Shown here in pieces: positions 19,712 through 28,100 of a stretch of 64,000 nucleotides of DNA. Position numbers and translations under genes: made by a program. This stretch comes from Porphyridium purpureum. Lineage: Eukaryota > Rhodophyta > Bangiophyceae > Porphyridiales > Porphyridiaceae. The stretch lies in the NCBI GenBank assembly GCA_008690995.1, contig VRMN01000008.1, positions 186,001 through 250,000 of the forward strand. The letters run 5' to 3'. Numbering within the stretch: position 1 is the first letter of the stretch; each line of letters starts with the position of its first letter. The notes beneath the pieces were generated by a model, which was given only the letters and a program-made list of their open reading frames with translations, did not search any database and was not told where the DNA came from.

Positions 19712-19820
19712 TCCGTTTGCTCGGCACTCGTCTGCACGGCCGCAACGCGCACGCCCTGGCCGAATCGGTTCCGCAAGTTTAAACCGTTAACTGAATCGGC
19801 GAAAGTTCATTCCTTTGGAG

Positions 19821-19836
19821 GTACAGTTCACTGTAC
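19821..19836. promoter_or_regulatory. Palindromic GTACAGT-N2-ACTGTAC in divergent promoter
   Basis: GTACAGT (19821-19827) and ACTGTAC (19830-19836) form an inverted repeat with a 2-nt spacer. It lies between the URB1-like start (19711, minus) and the hotdog-protein start (19901, plus). This is the clearest palindromic version of the recurrent motif. Confidence 0.6.
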
Positions 19837-19900
19837 TTTTGCACTGCGGACAGGCTTGGCTCGCAGTCTGGTCAGCCATGTGCGGCGTTTGTGTGCGCCG

Positions 19901-20383
19901 ATGGCCGCCTCGTTCCCGACGGTGCGCAGTCTGCTGCGGCACCGCGAGCCGCTTCTGTTTCTCGACCGCATCCAGGCCCAGAATGTCGGGGACTGGTGCC
20001 TCGCGCGCAGCGCCGCATGCACGAACAGTGAAAGTGGGTGGGGCCGCTTTGATGTGCTGGAGATGCTCGGACAGTGTTCCGCGCTTATTCTCGCACAAAT
20101 GCCCAAGTACAAGGACTCGGGCGTGCCGGTGTTTGCAGCCATGAACTGGGTGCGGTGGAAGGAACTGGACACCGTCGTACCGGAAACAAAGTTGGACGTC
20201 TATGCCAAGCTCGATCCGACCCGCTCACGAACCAGCATGGGCACTGTTCGTGCATGCGCGGGTTCGCTCAAGCCAGAGGATTTCAGCGAAGGGAGCACGG
20301 GTTTGATCTTTGATAGGGGCAGCTGGGTTTGTGAAGCAGAACTTGTATTTGCATTCGTTCCAAGTACACACACGACCAGATGA
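19901..20383 (+). CDS. Hotdog-fold protein, FabZ-like
   Basis: A 160-aa protein resembling the FabZ/3-hydroxyacyl-ACP dehydratase hotdog family. The N-terminal RSLLRHREPLLFLDRI fits the family's opening strand, followed after ~35 residues by DVLEMLGQCSALILAQM, the position of the central hotdog helix. The C-terminal half (VRWKELDTVVPETKLDVYAKL...VCEAELVFAFV) fits the remaining beta strands. The usual catalytic His/Glu pair is not clearly visible, so activity is uncertain; it may be a non-catalytic or thioesterase-like relative. The frame is open from 19631, but the promoter motif at 19821-19836 lies inside that extension and the first ATG after it is 19901. Confidence 0.6.
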   Translation: MAASFPTVRSLLRHREPLLFLDRIQAQNVGDWCLARSAACTNSESGWGRFDVLEMLGQCSALILAQMPKYKDSGVPVFAAMNWVRWKELDTVVPETKLDVYAKLDPTRSRTSMGTVRACAGSLKPEDFSEGSTGLIFDRGSWVCEAELVFAFVPSTHTTR

Positions 20384-20468
20384 TGCTGGATTTCGCAAGC
20401 TAAATGACGGCCAAAAATCTTTAAACATGGAGACCGATCAACACGCACTCACAGAAGCGCTCTCCAGC

Positions 20469-21896
20469 TCATGCGCCCATGGCATATCGCATAATGCGGT
20501 CCTTGATCCCTGGTGCGGAGGAAATAATGCCAGTGCCCATGGCTCGAATCGCAGCCGCGACCGGACCGGGCGTCTTGTAGATGCGGCCGACGGCGTCAAT
20601 CGACATAATCATGGCTACGTTTTTGAGCAGACGATCTTTTTGATAATTGAGCAGCACCGCGCCCCCGTCTCCCCCCAGATCGCGCCCGCATTCCGCGGCG
20701 CACATCAGCCTGTTCGCCATGCTGGCTGCATCTGCAAGTCCAAGATTGACCCCTTGCCCAGCGAGCGGATGAACCGCATGAGCAGCATCGCCGAGCAAAG
20801 CGACTCGCCCATTCACGTATTGTGGCGCATGTCCAAAAACGAGAGGAAAGGTTGCTCGCTGCGACCCGGCCGCAAGACTTTTGAAATCTAGGGCGTGAGG
20901 TCCCGTGAGAGCGTCTCTTAGCTCCTCGATGAACTCTGTTTCCGTGCAATCCTGCAAAAGCATGGCCTCTGTGTCTGATGTGGACCAAACCACATTCATG
21001 ACGGTTTCGCCGCTCGCGAGGTGACGAATGGGTAGAAGAGCAATCGGTCCCGTGGGGAGAAAGTTCTGGAAAGCCGTCGAAGATATCGAACTCGCCCCTG
21101 GCTTGTCCTGTTTCTGTTCATCTCCGGAAACTATCACGTTGGCAACAACCGCTCGTTGCTCGTACGAGAAAGAAAACCATGGCATCGAAAAGAGCTTTCG
21201 TATATTGCTGTTTCGTCCGTCCGTCGCCACAAGAACCCGGGCGGTCAATGGTTGGGGTGTGCGCTGGATCACAGGCCATTCGTCGCCGCGGGGATTATAC
21301 ATGACGTCACGGACCGGCTCTGCAAAAATATCTAGACACGAAGGAGCGCTCGTACTATTTTCGTTTTGAACGTCGCGCAGCTGAGAGTACAGCGCCGAAA
21401 GCAATGTTTCGTTCTCCACGACGGACGCCATGTACTCGGGCTGCTGCGTCCGACTGGCAGCACTTGCGTCAAAGTTGAGTACGCTTGCTGCGTGCAGCGC
21501 AGCGCTGGAGTATCCCGTGTGATCCCATACCACCATGCGTTTGACCTTTGGCCTGCGCAACTCTGGAATTCTCTGCCACACGCCACAGCTTTGTAGCACA
21601 GCCTCTGACTCGACTGTGATAGTGCTCGTGCGCAAGCTGACATTCCGATCCTTTTGCTCCCCATACTCATGTTTTGCGTCTTCTTTTCCGGCACGTTCCA
21701 GAAACGCATGTGCGTTTGGCTCAAACAGCGCGACGCGCAGACGCCGCTGGCTGGTCAACAAGCACGCCACGGTCGCTCCAACAATGCCACCTCCGCTAAT
21801 AACCACATCATACCAAGCATCCGATATCTTTGTTGCGTATGCGCGGCGGGCCGGTGCCCGCCACAACGCACAAGAATTGCCAACACGACGCATCAT
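20469..21896 (-). CDS. COQ6: Ubiquinone biosynthesis monooxygenase COQ6, mitochondrial
   Basis: A 475-aa flavoprotein hydroxylase of the UbiH/COQ6 family, which hydroxylates the ring during ubiquinone synthesis at the inner mitochondrial membrane. Dinucleotide motif DVVISGGGIVGATVACLL near residue 30 binds the FAD ADP moiety, RVLVATDGRNSNIRKLF is the central DG motif, and GRVALLGDAAHAVHPLAGQGVNLG is the second FAD motif. The first ~25 residues (MMRRVGNSCALWRAPARRAYATK) look like a mitochondrial presequence. The frame is open further upstream with a GTG at 22010, but the first ATGs are the tandem pair at 21896 and 21893. It is divergently paired with the ferlin-like gene. Confidence 0.9.
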   Translation of the reverse strand: MMRRVGNSCALWRAPARRAYATKISDAWYDVVISGGGIVGATVACLLTSQRRLRVALFEPNAHAFLERAGKEDAKHEYGEQKDRNVSLRTSTITVESEAVLQSCGVWQRIPELRRPKVKRMVVWDHTGYSSAALHAASVLNFDASAASRTQQPEYMASVVENETLLSALYSQLRDVQNENSTSAPSCLDIFAEPVRDVMYNPRGDEWPVIQRTPQPLTARVLVATDGRNSNIRKLFSMPWFSFSYEQRAVVANVIVSGDEQKQDKPGASSISSTAFQNFLPTGPIALLPIRHLASGETVMNVVWSTSDTEAMLLQDCTETEFIEELRDALTGPHALDFKSLAAGSQRATFPLVFGHAPQYVNGRVALLGDAAHAVHPLAGQGVNLGLADAASMANRLMCAAECGRDLGGDGGAVLLNYQKDRLLKNVAMIMSIDAVGRIYKTPGPVAAAIRAMGTGIISSAPGIKDRIMRYAMGA

Positions 21897-22008
21897 CTGC
21901 GACTCAACCTTTCTCCCCGCACGCTTCCTCCATCTCCACCTCAACCACAAGCTTCCCGCACAACCAGAAGAAAGCGCGTGTAATTTCTCATGTAATTTTT
22001 CACGCCGC

Positions 22009-22015
22009 ACTGTAC
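22009..22015. promoter_or_regulatory. ACTGTAC motif between COQ6 and ferlin-like gene
   Basis: A single ACTGTAC copy lies in the 210-nt gap between the divergent starts at 21896 and 22107. It matches the element found in other divergent gaps of this window. Confidence 0.45.
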
Positions 22016-22106
22016 CGCCTCTCCGAATATTGGAATTACACGTCTCGTAAATTCCGGAGTCAAATTACAACGCAAATTGCATCTGCGCAAGTGGTGCGTT
22101 GCGAGA

Positions 22107-25100
22107 ATGAATCGGGAAGAAAGCGCAAGTTGTCGACGAGCGTCTGTGGCAGGAAGGAAGGGTCTGCGTTTGACAGACTTGCCGCGAGCCCCGCCGCCTT
22201 GGTACCTGCGCGGCAATCGGAGTTCTCTTGAGAAACGAAACCTGCGCGGCGGTTACCTTCATGCGCGCAGCGAAATGGAGCAGAGCGATGACGCGTATCG
22301 CGTGTCAGAAACTCATACGGCCGCCATCGCACAACGCGACTGGGACGTGCCTGAGGCAGATGGTGGCCAGGATTGGACGGAGAACAGCTCGGACGACTGG
22401 AAGAAACAGAGGCAAGGGCTCGGACTTCCGCTCCGCGTGCGCCGGACTGCGCACGAGTTCGTGATTGAAGACGAAACACAGCATGCAGACGAGCGGGTCA
22501 CTGCTGAGCAGCAAGAGGATTGGGAGGACCAATTCAGCTACTCTGCATTGCAAGCTGAAGATAGCGCAGGCCATGGGGCTACGAGACATAGACATGCTGC
22601 TTTAGATAGGAGCTCGTTCGCGTTTGAATCGGTACCTACCCACTTGGACAGAGGCGCACAGAATGGTCGTGACGACGCTGATGCAGATGATAACGGTGAT
22701 TTCATAAGTCCGTCACTGGAGCCAGACGAGGCAGAAAATTATGCCATGTCGGTGGCATTGCAGTATACCGACCGCTTTTCTTCTTCCGGACGTACGAGCC
22801 AGGCTCCTTCACCGTCTCGTCTGGCCTCTGTGTCATTCAGCGCCAGCGGCGGAAGTGCTCATCAGGCGGAGAGGGACGATTCTAGGCCGCACGATGATTT
22901 GAGCCCGTGGGAGTGGATCCGTGCAATGCTTCCGTCGACCGGAAAGTATCCGTCTGGCCCAAATGATCACGGCGCTACATATCATGCCGTGGCATCTGAG
23001 CCCCCCTCGTCTCAAGTCTTCGGGTACCGTACCTCAGCACCAGAGGCGAGCATGCTTTCTCAGATTTTTTTTCGGCGGAATACACAAAGCTCGGACGTTT
23101 CATTCATGAACCCGAGCGAGGTCCGTGATGCCCGCATTCGCGCGCTGAACATAGATGCCCCAGATATGGTTCCCACAGATGCTCAGCTACTGGTGAACTA
23201 CATGAATCAATCCCGTCCTGTGGAAGGCTTGTTGAATGTCTTGAGGAATGCTAAAAACCGCTTGGATGACATTGGGCGGGCGATGATGACGCATCGAGGG
23301 AACGGCCAACCTGTTCAAGATTTCTACGATGTTGGAAGTAAGCTGGAGCGCTTTCTTTTCGGGCGGCTGGTGCGCGAGTATGGCTCTGAGAATCCAGTGG
23401 AGATGCAGCTTCAAGAAGCAGCTGTAGTGGATGAAGAGGAAGAGCAGCTACAAATTTTGCGAACTCAGTTGCAAGACATGAACACGGATCTTTTCCGAGC
23501 TCGCAAGAGCTCCCTCGTGTCGCCTTGGAACTCGTCATGGTCGCTGGTTCTGTTGCCGGCGCTTCCGCTGGCGACCATGTATACGTGGATGGTCCTATCG
23601 TATGTGTATCCGATATTTTTGTCATTCGTCGTTACCTTTGGGGTACGTACGCTCTCTCTCATTGTGCTTGCATTTTTTGCGCTTCTACTCAACTATCTTG
23701 ACGATGTACGTCAAATTACATGGCTCAAGACCAGAATCTTGGAAATCGAGTACAAAGTCGTGCTGATCTCAAACTACTTTGGTGAGGCCATTCTCCGGAA
23801 CTTTACCCCGGAGATGGCGCAGAATGTTCGAGCGCGAATGTTTCGTGTGCGGGACAGGATTCTTCATTTGAATGGAAAACTTCACCGCACCTTTGGGTTT
23901 TCCTTGGTAGGGGTTTGGGTGTATCTTTTCAAGGGTTTCGTTCGGTATCGCGATATACATAATGTGCTTTGGAGCAGCCACCACGGTTCAATAGACAGCG
24001 CGGAATTGCAGGAGGATGATGGCAATGGTACCTCTGGCGCCCTCGCATCTTCCTTCCCGTCCATGCGGCGTCGTCCTTCTGTGAAGGGTGATTTTGAGGC
24101 CTTCAAGACCATTGCGGTGGAAATTCAGCTGCTGCGCATTTACGATCTGATACTGACGGATATCGTCAATTCCATTTGGGTTGAAGTCGAGATTCAAGAT
24201 GAAACGGTGTCTCGATCTGACGTATTTGATCTACCCTTGTACTTTGACGCCCAAAAGAGATCACTGAGTATCGAGTGGTCTGCGAAACTCGTATTCAACG
24301 TGGCCCTGCGCCCAAGATCTCGACATAAGAAAGAGATGGAGAAGAAAACTGCAATGGCGGGGACCGGGATACAAACCGGGGAGTCGACCAGAGACTCTGA
24401 GAGAAGAGGGTCGATCGGGGCACCAGACATGTTGTCCATGTTTGACGACAAGCGCATTCGCATGAGAATTATGGGGATTTTAGGCATACCGCTGTACAGC
24501 CCTGATGGAGCAAAGCGATATCCTTCAATGGAGGCATGCATTCAGGCATCCAAACGTGCATTGATGCGCCTCAAGTATGCCATGGGAAGACGTGTGCCCG
24601 AGTATACAGATGAGCCGCTCGAGCTCGCATGGTGTGACCTGTCAGGCAAAGCGCTGGGCGGTGGCCTTTTGCAGAAGGATCGCATCGAACATCAGGAACT
24701 AAGAATACCATTCAAGCCCGTGCACGCGCGTGAATTTGTGCTTCCTCAGAACACGGCTTGTGCAGTGCTGGACTGCAATATTTCGCTTGCGACGCTGCCG
24801 GATGTGAGTCTTTCATATGCCCTGCGCAGCTCAGAACTCAAAGGATGTGACTGGAAAGTTGCCATGCATATTTTTGAAATTCGTGGCATCGACATACCCG
24901 CAACTCACTCAGTACATAGTCCGTACGTTGAATTGCGAGCATTCGACCGCACTCGATACTCGAGCGTCGTCAGCCGCTCGTCAACTTTTGTGCTAGGCGA
25001 AACACTTCAACTGAACGGTTTATGCACGGGCAGGGAACTCGAAAAGCAGGCCGTCACGCTGCGCTTGTGGGCGAGTCGACTGGGGTTTAACGACTTGCTT

Positions 25101-28100
25101 ATGGGCGAGCTCACTTTCAAAGCCTCAGCAATTTACGCGCTGGCCAGCCACACGTTGTACAGTGCCTGGTTTCCATTCATGGCCGACGGGTATCGGCGCA
25201 TATCGGGCTTCGTAAGACTCTCGGTGTGCGTCGTACCGGCTGATGTCAAAGTGCCAAGAGCTCTGACGGATCCGGGTCCAGAAAATGACCCCGTTCTGCT
25301 TCAAGATGCGATTGTGACGTTACCTTCTTCGCGGGTTTATCGAAACACTGTGCAAGTATCGGTTGGGTTTGCCGATTTTTTGCCGTACATGGTAAAGTCA
25401 GAAGGTCAGTTTGCGCCGGACATTGTGCGATGTTACGCTGAGCTTGAGTATCCAGGACACGGCAAGGTGGTCTCCAACATTTACCCTGGCAAGATGATGC
25501 GAATTGAAGACCCAAACTTGAACGGCTGTGCCACGATTCGCGTGCAGAGAAAGGCAGATATGAATCTTGAGTTTTCACTCTCCGTGCTCTGGCCGCGTAC
25601 GGCGCAGGAGTGGAATCGGTTTCACGGCCTGATTTTCCGGCTGTGGCACCGTAATGACGTGATCAGTGAACGTCAAAAACTCATTTGCGAAATCCCTCTT
25701 GATGCCAGCCTGTTTCTACGCGGGCGTTGCACAGCGTATGTGCGAACCAAGCCAAGTGAGGGAGAGGGGACCTTACATGCAAATGCGACTGCTGACTTGC
25801 CGGGTGACCGGATAGCCCCTTATGTGAGCATGCAAAGACCGAGGTACTTTCACATGTACGGAAATGTTGAAGGGCCAATTAACCTGGACGCAACCCCGTA
25901 TGAGTACAGGGGCCGCGTACTGATGAGCTTAAGCGCTCGAGAGGATTACTCTTTGGTGCCGATGTCCGTCCGGGAAGTGTTGCGTGCACCACTGCCGCGG
26001 CCACCAATCTCCCGTTACCGGTTTCGACTCAGCATTGTTCGTGCCACAGAAATCCCCGTACCAGATGGATTTGAAATCAGCGTGAAGTGCTCGTTTGGTC
26101 CGTACGAATTTGGGCATAGTATTCCAGATCAGAAGGTGTCTGGTGCGCAGGTGACATGGCCGCAGCACGAGTCCGTCATTGACGCGGACTTTTTGCAGTT
26201 TCCTGAGGATATACTGCAGATCCCAGACTTGTTCATTACGCTGCTGACCCTGCCGAAAATCAGGTACACGGAGTACTCGAGGCGCGAATACCTGGACGGC
26301 CTGTCGCGAGGAAAAATCAGAAAGTCTTATGCTGGAGACCCGGCAAGAAGGCACATCATCAATGACCGCACGGCGCTGGTGCCTGTGACGGAGGATCGTC
26401 AGTGGCGGCGCCTGTCATTCATTCGACTGACTGCGCATTACGTGCTGTGCTCGCCATTCATCTCGAGATGGATGTACATGGACTTTCCAGGCACCACAGA
26501 CTTGCACTCCGAGAAAGTGCCCGGCAGTCTTTTGTTTGCCATTGAATTATGCAGCAGTAAGAGCGAAAATGAAGGCGGTACTTCTGATGTGAGCTCGGTC
26601 CGGGATTCAACTGCATTCCGTGATGACAGTACAAGGTCAGCCGTTGGCAGTCATCCGGGGATGGATTCAGATGGGCGGGAGCTCGGACCCAGTGCTTCAC
26701 AGCTCAATATGGACGGAGCCAAACTTTCTTTGCGTGGTCAACATCAAGGTTTTGCAGGCGACACTTCTCCGCCGCAGGGACATCCAAGCTCGTCGATGGC
26801 ATCCTTCAATGGCGCGCGAAGTAAGGCTTGGAGCCACGTACCGGCGAAACTGTATCAGAGCCGCGCTGACGGGATTGAAATTGCGCATAGTGCGTCAGAG
26901 GCGGCCAAGCAAGCGTCCACAGCTTCTGAAGGGGCAACAATATCATCTGGAGATACACGATTTCCTGCAGCATGTGCAGAGGTGGTCTTCTCAACTGCAG
27001 CACACGCTGCGAAGGATGTCATTTCATCAGCTGCTCGCGCTGTCCGTCTCTCGAAACAGGAGCCAGCACCCGTCTCTATTCCAGCAGCGTCCTCTTCCGA
27101 CAAAACTCACGCCGCGGAACCGGTCACTTTGCCATCCTCTCGGTGGAATTCGAATGGGCAGTCATTGGCGCGTCCTTTTACGACCCTTGCAACGCCCGAG
27201 GCTCACTCGTATGGCGGTGTCGCAGAGCGTCATCGCATGAATCTTTCGGATCGACAATCTCGCAGTGGTGCAACAGGCTCGGCTGCGACGACCATGAGAA
27301 GGACTATCCGAGGGGATTTGCTTGCTTTTATCATCAGAGGAAAAAATATTCCAGCGGCAGATGCATCGGGACTGTCAGATCCTTTTGTAGTTCTCAGCAT
27401 TGGTAACCGACGACAGAAAGGGAAAGTTGTGTGTTGGCAGACAGTTGCACCTGTCTGGAAAGAAATTATGCTGATTGAGAATGTTGAATGGCTTGAAGGC
27501 GAGTCGCGACCGAATTTGAACATCATTTTGTATGATTGGAACGAGACCAAAGTACAGTATCTAGGTCGTGCAATCATCAATGCTGAGAACCTCGACGAAC
27601 GTCCACCGTCCGTGGAAACCGCAAAGTGGCATTCAGTCTTCACGACGAACCCGGTCTATCCTGTCGGGGAGATTCTGGCCGATTTCCAACTCATCCAGAA
27701 ATCTGGCCCGGGCAGCGGTCACCGCGAGGATCTATCCGCTTTATTTACCACCAGGATCGTAGCCCCAACGTTTTCTTCATCTTCAAAGAGCGGTCGCGAG
27801 CTCCCAATTCGACACGAGCCAACCGTGGCGGCGACTTTGTCTCTTGACTTGCTGCCAAAAATGGTGACGCGAACAATTATGGTGACATTTGTTGGCTTGG
27901 AAAAGGTACGTCTGCTGCGTAAGCCACATGGACGTTTCTTCGTGGACGTGTCGCTTTCTCCGAAGGAGGAGCTGCGCCCGTTGTACACGCTCCGGTCGCG
28001 TTTCGGAAAGATTACTCAAACTGATGAGTACGTAGGGAGCTGCGCCCTGATTGACTGCCTCGTCCTGCGCGCGCAATTTCCTGCAGAGCTTGCACATTCA

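Noticed and set aside
18774-19790. 338-codon frame antisense to the URB1-like gene
   Set aside because: Shadow of the minus-strand gene; Ser/Arg/Ala-rich with no family features and crossing the URB1-like start.
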